This document shows, piece by piece, positions 1-12,305 of a stretch of 64,000 nt of DNA; position 1 is the stretch's first letter; each line of letters starts with the position of its first letter. Origin of the DNA: Grifola frondosa (lineage: Eukaryota; Basidiomycota; Agaricomycetes; Polyporales; Grifolaceae). Location of the stretch: contig LUGG01000020.1 of the NCBI GenBank assembly GCA_001683735.1, positions 496,001 through 560,000 of the forward strand, written 5' to 3'. A program made the translations under genes and the position numbers. The notes under the pieces are model-generated. The model did no database searches, was not told the origin of the DNA, and saw nothing but the letters and a program-made list of their open reading frames with translations.

Positions 1-1184
1 ACAGGGTGGCCAAAGGAATTCAGCAGCACATTGATGCTGCCTCCGCCGCGCGCCACCGCCATATGAAAATGATCCTATTTCTAAAGGCTTCCCCCCAAAT
101 GGGCCATGTCCCCCGACTCGGAGCCTACAATTCAGACCGAACCCATCCCGCAACCTCTGGTTTACGCGCGTCAGGAATCAACCGTTCCAACTCGACCTAC
201 CGCGCCGGTGGAGATGAGATCGGTGAAGTCAGGCATGAACGCGTCGAGTTGCTCCTCGACCGCGGAGGCGGTACGACTCGACTAGGCGGCGGACGCACTC
301 GCTCTTGTTCTCTGTGATGGGGATGCTCCCACTGCCGGTTTTGGCTCAACGGTGACACGCGCACCCCGCATGTCGTCCGCCATCGCGAACGTCCTAGGGA
401 GGCCGTTGGTTACGTTGTCGTTCCTGCACGAATATGAGCTGTGGAGGATGGGGCGAGCGGCGAGCGTACAGGGCGGGGTCCGCAATCTCCAGGTCTGAGA
501 GCGCGAGCTCCTTGTTGAGCATTCGCTTGCAAAATGCGGCCATAAACTTGGCCGGATTACTACGGCAGTGGAACAGCGCGAGTGCGAAGCATCGTCCTGC
601 GAACTTCAAGTGGCCAAGACGCTCGGGATCAATGCCAGACATGGGATCGAAGTCCAGTGCGAGGCTATCTCCAGCGGCGTAGCAGAACAAATGGCGAATG
701 GCGAGTCGGCCTGTACACTTTCCCGAAAAGCGAATACACAAGTTGCCTGCGATGTCACGGGTCTATCGGTGCTCAACAGCGAAAAAAAAACTACCGGAGT
801 GTGTACTCACTTCGTCACATCTGCTCGATCTTTACTGCCGTCGCCGGTCGTGACACCCATAAACGCCTCCGGCGACAACGTCGAGATCGCCCTGAATGCA
901 TCTTCATAGAAAACATTGTCCCTGACGGAGAGGCTCGTTATCGTCGAGGTGGACACAGCACCATAAGCACGGTCATGTAGCCGATCGCCAAAGTACCGCA
1001 GCTTCCGCTGAAATTCGCAGTCCTCCTGGGACAACTCCGAGGGCGCGCGGGGGTCCTCCCACGTCGTCGTGCGCGTATTGTGGTCGACGTAGTAAACCTG
1101 GGCCATGCCGCTCCTCTTCGCGACACATAGTACATGCACCCCTTGGCTCGCGGCGCGCCTAACATCCTGGGGGCAACAGCCCAC
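1..1184 (-). pseudogene. decayed WW-HECT (Nedd4/Rsp5-type) E3 ubiquitin ligase relic, cut by window edge
   Basis: Read on the minus strand, about 1030-1110 encodes a WW-like segment (YYVDHNTRTTTWEDPR). It is followed by the start of a HECT N-lobe (FQRKLRYFGD, then DNVFYEDAFRAIS). A second block at about 440-690 matches the HECT core (SGIDPERLGHLKFAGRCFALALFH). A third near 370-410 resembles the segment before the E2 site, and pieces near 130-260 (VEEQLDAFM, ELERLIP, then a conserved Trp) match the end of the N-lobe. The blocks lie in different frames, and the expected stretch between the FRAIS and SGIDPE blocks (LDYGG..W family positions) is unrecognisable. No C-lobe with the catalytic Cys is visible before the window edge. 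HECT ligases of this type ubiquitinate membrane cargo. Here the frameshifts and losses point to a pseudogene; heavy intron splitting plus sequence errors is the alternative. Confidence 0.6.
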
Positions 1185-3756
1185 CCCCAGTCTCGGAGAA
1201 GGAGTCGTCGTCTCCAGCGTTCGTCAGATCGCGCCTAGCAGCCATCATCAGGTATGAAGTTCCCAGCAACGCGACGCAGGATGTCAAGGAAGAAAGCACC
1301 GGGGGAAGCAGCAATTATTAAGTATGTGCGACTCCCACTACGGGGAACTCCTACGACGATCATGGTACCCTGATGCGCATGAGCCGTCTTGCTCGCTCGT
1401 CAGAAGCGTCGGAACTGGCGCTCGCAGCAGATGCCTCTGGCCGAAAATAAGCTTTCCTAGTACTAGCTGTGCCGTGAACACATTAGGGAAAGAACGTTGC
1501 AGCAAAGCTCCGCGGACGGCCACGGCAACTTTGGCCATAGGCTCGCTGACGAGCCTCTAGTATTAGGAAGAAGAAGTCGTTCCTTCTCATATACCTGCAT
1601 AGACTAGCAGGGTCTGTCGATTCTGGCAGCCACTACCCAGAGCGCCGAAGATAAGTAATTACAGCTTCGAGTTACCAGCAGATGCATAATTGCGTACCTT
1701 CTCCAGCCTCAGACGTCGATGTCTCGCACGAATATACGCGATGGACACACCAGATCCACGGCATATCGCGTCGCCCCCAATACATATAACACATACATAC
1801 CCGGAGCACGACGACGACCACAGTTCCAGCCAGAACCCAGCCAGCGCTCCTCGGAGCACGCCGTGGGACTGCAGCTCGGATGGACGAGCACCCCGAGGGA
1901 TCCCCTCGCACTGAGAGCCATGTACACGATCGAGCGATCCGGCGGCACTTTCCGCACACGCGCAGATCCAGGTTGGCACCAAGCCAAGCATTCAGTGCAC
2001 TGAGACGCGGTCTCAATTAATGCGCGCAGGCCACGGCAGCGGTCTCTGTTTCGGAATCATCCTGCCTGATGCTAGCAGCGCCGCGGCGACCGTGCACAAC
2101 TATACCCAGCCAGGAGGCAGCCTAACTCCATCAGCAACAAGCACTCAAAAAGCAACGACGGAGCGCGCACACAACCATTACCAGAACAGGCTCCGTATTC
2201 ATTCTACACTAATACTACAGACTAGTACAGCGTCGAACGATGCGCAGCGATAACGAGGTGTGTGTGTGTGTATGTATATGCGACGAACAGTCCCGATAGA
2301 GCATGAATGGATATGCGTATAATGTTGGAATACTTAATGCACAGAACGCGGCGGGACAACAAGCCACGATACGACAGACAGCGGGCAGCGGGCAGCAGGC
2401 AGTACTACTACAGGCCGGGCAGTAGCTCTACTACAGACGCGATAAGGGCGACAGTCCGGGCATAAGCGACGAAGAGCACACAGCCCGAGTCCGACCGAGC
2501 CCAGCACAGCGATGCGCGCACACCTGCAAGCAGGCGGCACATACGACGCGGCGCTACGACCCAGCTCGACTCGCCGCACGCGATGCGTCGACATCGACAC
2601 CTACCGCGCTCGACGGGCGTGAACTGGCACGCGCACAGTCGAGGGCAGGCGGGGCCGACGGAGCAAAGCAGCGGGGAGGAGCGAAGGAGCGGCGCGAAGG
2701 CAAAGCTGGAAAGCAGGTCGGTGGGTCGGGCGGTTGGTGGCGTGTGCGTGTGTTCGTCGGCAGAGAGCCACCCCCGCCGTATCTTCCAGCCCTGGCCAGA
2801 CGTGCGCGCGTGCTGTCGGATGTGGATGTGCGGGCGTGCGGGAGTGGTGACTTGTCGAATGATGCCAGGAGCCAGGGGAGAGCGGAGGAGGGTGGAGAAA
2901 GGCACAGGCAGACGGCCGCGGTGATCAAACGCGGCGTCCGCGCGTAGGCATATGGCATAATAAAGATATTCCGAGGAGATCAGGTCGGGGACGGTGAGGA
3001 TATCATTCCGGGGTACGTGGGGATGTCGAGATCAAAAGCAAGCAGCTGCGATGCCGGTGTATCGGCGCGCGCCGCGGGCAGCGAGGCACGGAACCACAAT
3101 AAAGTGGTCGTCGCCGTCAGCTGCGCGGAGCGCTGGGCAGGACTGGGATGGGCGAGCGGGAGGGGACAGGCGACAGAAACCATGTGTGGGTGTGAAAACA
3201 AGAATGCGCCGGGGCGGGCGAGGCACTGCGCGGTCGACATGACCGGCGCGCCTCAAGCTCCGCCCTGGTCTTGTGTCGTTGTCGTGTCGCACCTCCAACT
3301 CCAGCCGATCCGTGAGTGCCGTTGTCGCGTAAGCTTGTGGCGGTTCCTCCAGTGCGAGTCGCCGGTGAGGACGATCGACCGCGCGGCTCGGCCGCGAGAC
3401 ATTCCGGGGAGCTCGGTTTTGAACAGGCGTGCATCGCGGACACACAGCCAACCTTGTTCTACCCGTAGTATGCACCATCCGAGAAGGACGGGGAAGGAAA
3501 AAGAAGAGGACGTGAAGAGGGGAACGGTGGGGGAATGATGGTGACGTGAGGAAGGGGGGATGCCGGGTGTAATAAAGAGAATAAAAATGCGTAAACTGAA
3601 CATTGTGTAATAGTCCGTATCTCGTAACATCCGCTGCGATCCAGGCAGGGAATACTTCCAATCTCATGAATGTCATCTGGTTATAGCGTGATATAGCATT
3701 GCAATGCTCGCGCGTCCCGACGCGCATGACGAGCTTTTGAGGCGGCGGCTGGACGA
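1185..3756. other. intergenic, no supported gene
   Basis: About 2.6 kb between the HECT relic and the 3' end of the first bHLH gene. Open frames here are short, overlap on both strands and lack recognisable motifs. It contains a short GT-rich run near 2258-2280 and GC-rich sequence around 2400-3500. Part of 3500-3756 is probably the 3' UTR of the bHLH gene. Confidence 0.5.
2258..2280. repeat. short GT/TA microsatellite
   Basis: An alternating GT run passes into a TATGTATATG tract. It is a simple repeat with no sign of coding. Confidence 0.7.
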
Positions 3757-4771
3757 TCAGAACGAGGCAGTTGAGGACTGCTGCGCCTGCGCGGCGGCGA
3801 CAGCGGAAGCTGCCGCTGCGTGACGCTGCTCGACGTTGCCAAGCATAAGCGCCTCGTTGATGTGCCGAAGATGCGCCGTATCCGCCTCAGCCTGCTGCAG
3901 TCTCGTCTGCAATTGCTGTTGAGTCATCTCGAGGTAGCGAATGTGGGTAGTAGCTAGAAACAACAAGCGATGAGCATGGACAGTAAGCGGGCAGAACGTA
4001 ATCACTTACCCCGATCCAACAAGGAAACCTTACTCGACTTCTGGTTCGACACCGGGAGAGCTTCCTTGAGACGGCGGTAGCCGTCGCGGAGCTCGTCGCG
4101 CCTCCTCTGCTCAGATTCGATCCGCTGGCGGCGAATCTCCTCACGGCGGACGTCGGGGTTGGTAGAGGTGGAGGCGGCGGTGGGTTGGAAGTCGTCATCG
4201 TCGTCGCTCACGAAGTCGTCCGAGCCCCTGGCGCGGCGCCTCTGCTGCCTGGTCGAAGAACGGGTGACGGTGGCAGCGAGAGGGTTGAAGCGGTGCGAGC
4301 GTGGGACAGCTGCGAGGGAGCCGGGGGGGACGGAGGGCCTGGAGAGTGGGTTCCGCTGCCGCGGCGGCTCCGGGTGGAGGTGACGCTGTCGGAGGACAGC
4401 TCACCAGTGCTGAGATTGGAGAGCGCACCCGGGTAGATACTGCCTGTGGGAGTGAAAGGACGGGCGGGGGAACCGGTGGTGTAGGAGGGACTCGAGGAGT
4501 AAGTGTACTCGTTCAGGCCGCTTGAGAGGTTGAGCGAGTTGAAGCCCATGCGGGGAGAGGACGTCTGGGGAACTGTAAAGAGATGAGAAGGGTTAAAAAG
4601 GCAGCGAAAAGAAAGGTACGCACGACCCATGGTAGAGACACCAAAGGGAGAGTGAGGATACTGAAGGTAGTCGAGACCCGAGAGAGGGTCGAAGAAGTTG
4701 GTATTGGAAGTATCCATAAACTCGGTGTTCTTTGTGTGGTCGAGGACGTGCTCGAGGTGGGCGGTCTCCAT
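3757..4771 (-). CDS. bHLH transcription factor (copy 1)
   Basis: Three exons are visible: 4624-4771 (ATG at 4771), about 4010-4572 and 3757-3953, with introns 4573-4623 and 3954-4009 showing good consensus. The C-terminal half holds a basic region plus helix 1 (REEIRRQRIESEQRRRDELR, with the E-x-x-R-R DNA-contact pattern). The loop is split by the last intron; helix 2 (THIRYLEMTQQQLQTRLQQA) runs into a short coiled coil and an Ala/Gln-rich tail. The N-terminal part is Ser/Pro/Thr-rich. The DNA-binding domain requires a frame change near 4323-4329, a run of seven G on the plus strand. One extra base there restores continuous protein; alternatively a roughly 95 nt intron starting GTGAGC removes it. 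It is a paralogue of the gene at 12306-13420. Expected role: dimeric nuclear regulator binding E-box-like sites; targets unknown. Confidence 0.8.
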
Positions 4772-6831
4772 TGCTGTGGGACGAGAAGTGCGGACGAGAG
4801 AGGGCGTGGTTGGGCTGTCGGGGGAGTGGTATCACGAAAATGCGTGGAAGTACAGATGCAGAAATAAATGAGACGAAAATAAGCCGAATGCCTGTAAAAG
4901 AAAATAGGGTGATCAGGAGGGTGACCGCGGAGGTATTATAGAGGACGCACGGTATGGAGACGGAGGCGGATGGGAGGAGGATACAAGGGGACAATAACTA
5001 AGAAGAAACCCGGCGGGGGAGGGATGGGGAAGGGGTAGTGGAAAGAGACTATATATGCGAGGGGAGAGTCATTTCCGGTGGCAGAAGGGGGAATTCATAG
5101 ACAGAGACTGAGAGACTGAGCCTGGGTGAGCACACATCGCAGCCATCGCCTCGGAATCGTCCACCTTCTCCATCACCTCGTGTTCCACTTGGGTCACGAA
5201 CAGTCACACTGTGACAGACACTCGTGTGACGCCAACGGAGAAACTCAAAGTGATCGTGTTCTGGAATTTACTTCCGCGGCGACGGATGCTGAACAATATC
5301 CTCTCGTCACTCGCAGCCGCTCGCAGTTGCTCTCTCCTCACATGCATCCCTCATCCATCTCCGTTCGGCTATCCAGTATTCCTAGCGCTGCCAGCTGCTC
5401 TTCACCCGTTCGCGGCTACTATCGCGGCAAGGAATCCTGGAATGTGCTATAGTCTGCGATAGTCTGCTATCCGCCGATTCGACGTGCGATCAGTGGATCG
5501 CATTTGCCTTTGGCCGTCGCACTTCTCTTCCTTTGGCTAGACGCTGTTACACGCCATCGACGTAGCCGCTGCAGCCGCTGCTCGTCTTTTCCTCTTTCGT
5601 GTCATATCTCCCCTAAGCCCCACTAGTCCCCATACCAGTAGCCCGTGCCCGTGCCTTTCTCTCTCTCTTCCCAATGTACATACTCACAGAATTATCCATA
5701 GATACCTATCTCCATGTAGCTACATAGCCGACATAGCCCAACGCCTGTAGCCACTGTAGCCACCTTCCAAGATACCCCTTCCTCCCATCATTCACCCAAG
5801 ACACCCCCATTTCCCATCCCATACCCGGCAAATGCAGCCTCCCATCCGCCACAAGGATCACGCTGCGCCTCCCACCAACTCATTAATTTACGTCTCTCAG
5901 CCCCGTACGCCATCGATCCTCACTACCACTCCCAGCGCCCTTATCTCCTCTCGCATCGCCTTCCCGTCTTCCGGCCTCCCACCTACTTATCCCCGGCCAT
6001 CCCCATCCTCCCACCTATCCCATCCTGGCCTCTCCCCTCCTCTTTCCCAGTCATCTGCCTATCCCGGCCTCTTCTCTTCTCCTTAGGCGACCAGCCTCAT
6101 GCCCACGCCAACCCAGCGCCCGCAACGTTCCTTTCATTAATCCCCCGGCCCCCCGCCCCATCCTCCGTTCTCCCACTTCATCCCAACCCTGCCCCTCGCG
6201 CCACACACCCCGCGGACGCCCTTCTCCTCGCCTGCTCCTCGTCCGATCTCTCCCCAACCTGCTCCTCTCCCACCTCCGTCCCCGCGCCTCACCGAATGGT
6301 ATCCCCACTTCTCCTTTCCGAACCGCGCTCCCACATACTTCATACCGGCTCGGACCTTCGCAAATTCCATGCCGCGACTCCTCCAGCGTTCTCGTAACTC
6401 CGCGTCACTTGACTCGCCCAGACAGCAAACAGAGTTTCCCGCGCGAAGATAACAGCGCGCGCCTGCCCGCGGCCAACACGCCCAGCGCCGCAAATCCCAC
6501 ACGCACGCGTGCTCACACACATGTATTCAGAAAGACGCTGCCCTTGCAACTGCACCGGGCCAAATATACTGTATTTAACAACGACGCGAAGTCACCGAAC
6601 AACAAATCATCATCAGTTATAGCAATAAGTCACTCGTAAACAGCGGGTACGTAACCCCGGTCGTAAGTCGTAAGAGGTCGTGACAAGCAGGCGCAAATGA
6701 GAGAAGCGGCAGAAAAACAAGACGAAACAACAACAGCGATAGGAGCGGGCGGCAGCCCAGTGTGAAAGAATTAGCAGACCGTAAATGACTCGCAGCACAA
6801 TTGTCCAAGTGACCCCGGGGTCGCCAAACAG
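4772..6831. other. long intergenic region with pyrimidine-rich plus strand
   Basis: About 2 kb upstream of bHLH copy 1, ending at the 3' end of the four-helix protein gene. From roughly 5560 to 6300 the plus strand is strongly C/T-biased (many CCC, CTC and TCC words). The remainder has no coding signal I trust. It probably contains promoter and long 5' leader sequence of the bHLH gene, whose transcript would be GA-rich here. Confidence 0.45.
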
Positions 6832-8050
6832 TTAGGCGTTGTAATATCCTGTGCGCGAATATTTCCGTCAGCCGAGCATCAGCGCGCGCCCGGAGCACGG
6901 ACACGCAGGTCCTGTGAACAGGAATGAAGCACTCACCTCCGTAGAACGGGCCTTTCATGTTCTGATAGTGTTCCAGACGCTTTTGGAAGCGCCATATCAG
7001 GAAGAACATATACATCTGTCACATAGAGCAGTCATGCGCGAACCCGATCAGCATACTTGTGACAGCGGCGGAGCATCGCACTGGCTGGTATTACCTGGAA
7101 CGCGAGGTCGACCAACAGCGATATGATGAACGCCACGTTCAGACTCGAGAACCCCGCTGTGCAGAAGCCGCTAGGGAAGGAGCTCGTGCCGCCATATCCT
7201 GCCTCGGCAGAGGCGGTCCACAGGCCCCCATTGTCGCACTCCCACTGGATCTTGTCCTTCCTGTGACCCGAAACGAAATGAACGGGCAAATAATCAGCAC
7301 GTCGGAACTTGTACGAGAGGCCCCACGTGAAAGGAAGAGGTGGTGAAATATCAAAGGGTGGTGAGACGATCGACGCCACCCGGATGATGGAGAAGGGCCA
7401 GAAGAAAACATTCGTACGGAAAAGACAGGGCGTTAAGGGGCGAAAGGGAACTTACCCGCGTTGGAGTTCGACGATCATTATGATGGCCCGAACTGCGGCG
7501 ATGACGATGATGAATGGCCAGATGGTCTTCGAAACTCGTGTCCAGAGGTACGACCGCTATATGCGACATCAAATCCATTCGTCAACATACCGCGGAGGCG
7601 TGCTAGTGCCGACACTGGATTATGGGTGAAGAGTTGAACGCCACTTACGTTGGAGAGGGCCAGGACAGTAATGAGCGCAGTTGCACCGATTGCCACGCCT
7701 ATACCCCCATAAATCTGCCTGCATCAAGATCAAAGTCAATTTCTGCGAACAGCCCAATGCGAGTAAATAGGAAGAACCATTCAGGGTACACGAAGAACAT
7801 GAATTGGCCTCTGATGAGCAGGAATATGCCTCCCGCAAGGCTATACAGCTGAAAATGTGCGCAGAATTAGCGCACGTATTGCAATGTGGAGGCGCGCTGA
7901 TCTTACGGTGATGAAGGCGCCCCAAGCAATCGCGCCGCCTCTCTGTTATGAGACACATCTCGGTATTAGCCCGGCGAGAACGAGCAAATGAAAATGCGGT
8001 ACGTACCAGAGGAAGGAGAAGAAGGCAGTTGTCGCACCTTCATCGACCAT
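6832..8050 (-). CDS. four-transmembrane-segment protein, basidiomycete-conserved, function unknown
   Basis: Seven exons: 8003-8050, 7907-7942, 7649-7848, 7456-7556, 7095-7260, 6937-7015 and 6832-6848, all with GT-AG introns. The last exon is only 17 nt. The product, about 220 residues, begins MVDEGATTAFFSF and ends KGPFYGGYYNA. Hydrophobic segments lie at about 20-50 (LYSLAGGIFLLI, FMFFVYPEWFFLF), 70-90 (GGIGVAIGATALITVLAL), 105-125 (WPFIIVIAAVRAIIMIVEL) and 175-200 (FIISLLVDLAF, MYMFFLIWRF). A Cys-containing loop (WECDNGG, FPSGFCTAG) precedes the last helix. Exon 3 needs one extra base at 7718-7719 to join FDLDAG to IYGGIGVAIG, so a 1-nt assembly deletion is likely. I do not know a function; a MARVEL/tetraspan-like cortical protein is conceivable. 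Confidence 0.8.
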
Positions 8051-8350
8051 AAATGCAGCACAAATTTTCATCAGATAGACATCCTAGGGGCCCACAACAG
8101 ATGACACACATACCACATCACGAAATTGCAGAAATAAACACAGAGTAGGTCTTTAGGTCGTTACTTTACTGACGGGCGGGTATCTTGACGCCCAGAACAC
8201 GGGTTGGTGGAGGTTTCGCGAGATGTGTTCGTCAGGAGAGTCGTAAGGGTATCTGACCACTACTGTTTGGCAGGGAATGAAGGGGTGCGACGCCGACGTC
8301 GGTGGTGGGGACGAGAAGCACGTTCGAGGCTTCGACCCCCACAGTAGTGC

Positions 8351-8444
8351 GGCGTGACTGTCACAGTGGCATTTAGTGACGTCACACGAACGCGCTCATG
8401 TGACCTGTGAGAACCGCGTCTGTCACAAAGATATGCTGTCACAG
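8351..8444. promoter_or_regulatory. cluster of GTCAC/GTGAC words with a perfect CRE-like palindrome
   Basis: Seven GTGAC or GTCAC pentamers occur within about 95 bp, including the palindrome TGACGTCA at 8377-8384, the classical ATF/CREB bZIP site. The cluster lies 300-400 bp upstream of the four-helix protein start at 8050. Binding is inferred from the motif alone. Confidence 0.4.
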
Positions 8445-11400
8445 GTTCACATTGTATTCCGAAGGCGCGGCGACATCTCCTTCGACTCGGACCTCAGATT
8501 CCGTCTGAGCGTGCATGTGCCCCGAGGCAACGCAAACTCGAACTAAACTTCTAGCAATTCCGGGGGTTTTAATCTACGGTTGGTCTAGCATGAGGCTATC
8601 AGATATCTATCTGTCGCAGCCGCCGCTGCTACTAGCTTGCCTCCTATAGGCGATGATTAATTTCGGCCCCAGTGTGAGCTGGTAATCACTGGCTATCTGT
8701 ACAAGCACATTGGACAGCTGTATGTTTCCATTTATCCGACCGTTCATCTATTCCTCGCAGTCCAGGCGAAGATCAGCTGAGCAGCAATTATCGCAGCTGC
8801 TTCGAATTCTGCCCTCACAAAGGCAACTTTCCACGATATTGGCGGGCGTTTTCTCATCTCATAATTATAAAATTTGACGCGTTTCATAATAGGTGGTCTT
8901 CGCTATCGATATGCACGTCCGAAATTTACTGCCAGCCAGAGGCCGAACGGCGCTTACAGTGCCAAATGAATGAACACTTTGTGTGGCGGCTACTGCCACA
9001 GCAATGCAGTCGACGCTGGGATCACATGTCCGCTCTCCCCTTGAAACCTGGTGACTTATTCCGGCATTTCTGCACCTCGTTCCCTGCTATGCCCTTGAAG
9101 CGGTCCGGGTGGGGACCGCTCCACCAAATCCAGGGAGACTGGGATCATCCTCCATCGCTCCATAATTCTAGCCCTTCATCTCTGGCTCATTCCATTATCT
9201 GAATCTCCTTTGAATACGCCACGACGCAGATCGCTGTCCGCGTATGTCGCGACGCTCCCTCCGCAGCGTCCACGAGCGGACACTTCTCACCGATAGAACT
9301 CCGACCGCGGGCCCGCGATCTTGCGAATGCTAATCACGCTCGACACGACGGCATCCTTCCATCGATTGTCATATGAATCTCCTTCGGTGAGCAGGGGCTC
9401 GACTTTGGGAAGTAGTTCATTCGTGCTGCTTCGAGGCGACATGAGGCGGTCATCTTGAGGGGACTTGCCTATTTGGTCTCGAATCTGCACTTGCACTGAG
9501 ATACGTTTTCTATATGCAGGAACGTGCTCCACCAGACCTGTTTGGGTCAGATGCTCCGTCTCTGCAAAGCGCCATCTGTTTTATGATCGCCAAACTTTGG
9601 GTGAATGCATGGAAGAATTCACCACGGCGTTTTGTAATGCTGACGCCAGCCTCACCATTTTCCAGATGGTTCCTTTCCTCTTTACAAGACGGCGTTCTGT
9701 GGACATCACGAACCGTTGGACTATAGCCGTGGATCTTCTGCTCCATGTATTTGGTAAGAGTCTTGCTATTTGCTTCTGGGGACGCTCACGAATGCGCAGG
9801 GTTCACAGGTTCGTCCGAGCTTACAACGAACGCTCCAACTCGTCTGGGCCTCCATCGCTGAGTCTAAAACACGAGGTGAGCGTGCCGTTGACGGCGTTCA
9901 ATCAATATAGAGACGCTACCCATACTTTGGAGTAGGTATGCCATTCTGGATCTCAGGATGTCCAGTTTGCGGACACGCTGTGACGGAGCATGTGTTTCCT
10001 TCAGACGGCCTGTGAGTTGCTTCCCACCTCTTGCGACTTGAATTCTCCTGCGCAAGTATTTTCTCTTCATGTGCCTAGGGCAGTATCTCGCATCTGGAGT
10101 GTCCGCGCTTCCCTTCTTATTCCCTCGCCGCGCTTCCCCCACTTTGGAAGCCACCCAAGTGCGAGCACCTGTGTATAGAATTCCTTAGGCAAATATTGTT
10201 CCCCTCTATTTTTGCTGTATCTGCACTCAAGAATCTGGACGCTTCGCGACGGGCGTCGTTGTGCAGCCGACCTGGAATATGGCTACATGTCCAAGGGAGC
10301 AAAGAGCGTATAACGAATGTCCGAGGTACCCATCGATCCGCCGCCCGCACCGACGATGTCTCGCACGATGGCCGACGGACCCGCCTGCGGTGCAGCAGCG
10401 TGTTCTTTGTGCCCTCCCTAATTTCATACCGGAGGCGGTCTAACGCAGAACGGCAATGATGTTCTCACCGTCCTCGTCCACTCACGCTGAGTTCGCCCCA
10501 GTTCCCATGGAATGCCTCGCACATGCACGAGTTATCTCCAGTAAGGTTTGGATCTGGTCTACTAAGATAGAGCACCCTAAGGTGGGCTGTCCAAGTCAAA
10601 GTGCTGTTAATGCTATCAAGGCGCAAATATAGTGCGTATCCCGCTTCTAGCTCGAAGAAGGGCACAATCGCTGATACCTTCCGAGACAGCCTTTGTTCGG
10701 ACCTGAGGATGCTGTGCGTTCATCAGTATACAGTGCTCGTCCTAGTCATTCTTTCCCGTCCCCGCCTTTGTTCTGCTCTTGGCTACGTGACTACGCGTTG
10801 ATCGGGTTCAGCCTACTCGCCAGCTGCGCAGCCCCTTTTATGTCACGGGCTAGTCTCTTTGATGTATGTAGGCAACAATTCCCGAAATATTCGACCGCTG
10901 CTATCGGAACGTGCAATCTGTATGTCTCGTAATATGTCTTTATCAAACTCAAAGGTCAATACACTGTTCGAAGTATTCGAAAGGTGTGGAAATCGTGAGG
11001 TCTCGCGCATGCGTTCGCCACGACTCATTTTGGCCTCCCGCGATAAACGGTGGAATGAATTAACGGTGGCTTTCGATATCGGAAAACCGGGGACTTGTGG
11101 CCTTCGGGACGGTGTCACAATTGACGGACGATTTGTTTGCAATAGCGCAATGGGATAGAGCAATTTTGAGGGAAATACTGGTGAGGTACTCACAGTGAAC
11201 CCGGGGAACCACGAAACACCCACATACATTCAAAACCGACTGGCGAGTCGCGTGGTCGGCCGCCTGCTACTTCGCTCGGACAATGTACTGAAGGATACAA
11301 GACTTATGGATTGCACGGGAAACCAACTACTTCGACTAATGGGTACAGAGACTGCATTGTTCATCCACAACAGCGCGACCAGTGTCCAGAACAAATCAAG

Positions 11401-12305
11401 CTCCTTTCGCCTATCAACCAGCAATTCACTCGACAACAATTCGCATTCCAGACTCCGCCGCCGCTGCCGCTGAGCACCCGTCGTTGGGTCCCGAAATCAT
11501 TTGGTTCTCGCGCGAATCCGTCGAGTAACGCTCGTTAGCTGGTCGTCGCATTTCATAGTCGGTCGTATCCTTCGTAATTTAGGTCGGCGCGTTCCAGAGC
11601 CAGGTATAATACAAATTGGAGGGAAATGGAATAAATGACGCAGAAAGGAGGCGATGGGGAGAGGGGGAATGGAGGCGACGACCGAGATAACGTAGTTCAT
11701 GTTTGTTCTACAAATGACATTGTTGCAAGAATGTCCGCGCGCAAGAGGGGGAGGGGAGTGAGGAGAGGACCGTTCCACAGCCAGGGAGCGCAGCCCTCTC
11801 CTCTGAGGTCCAATTCCGAAGCGCATAAGCGAGGCAGCGCGCCCGCCCGATTCATCGATCAACAAGATGCGGGAGATCAAGCTCACCAACAATCTCGGAT
11901 TAGATGAACGGGTAGACGGACGCATATCCTCGCGAAGCACCAGCCTGAAACGTCGAGTTACAGGGCATTCACGGAGGTCGGAGGATTGGGAGGGGGGGTG
12001 GAACGAGGCAGAAGGACGTGTCACGCTACGCGCACCGGGCGCTGTACACGATCCCCAGCGCCTCCAGTCCGACCCTTTAGTTTCGAACGTAACGCGACAC
12101 AGTGCATATTCCTCCCGAAACCTACGCCACACTTCCCAGAGGCGGCGTACGACAACAAGCAAAAGGGGTGGCGCGTAGACAAAATGGAGAGGATGAGATA
12201 GAAGAGTAGATGGTCGTAAGAGATTGTTATTTGAGATTGTAGAAGAAAGATGGAAAGGCATTGTCCGAGAGAAGGTAGAGAGAGATTTCGTGATTGCGAT
12301 ACAAG
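8445..12305. other. long region without a recognisable gene
   Basis: About 3.9 kb separates the CRE-like cluster from the 3' end of the second bHLH gene. Minus-strand open frames near 9287-9532 (ending VVSSVISIRK...), 10465-10665 and 10843-11229 are short, have no convincing splice partners, and show no family I recognise. They could be remnants of one decayed gene. The longest frame (11497-12309, minus) is basic and low-complexity and overlaps the bHLH 3' end, so it is more likely 3' UTR. No terminal repeats or transposase motifs were seen. Confidence 0.4.

Noticed and set aside
3032..3727. 231-codon minus-strand frame downstream of bHLH 1
   Set aside because: Composition follows GC-rich DNA; overlapping frames of similar length occur on both strands and no motif is present.
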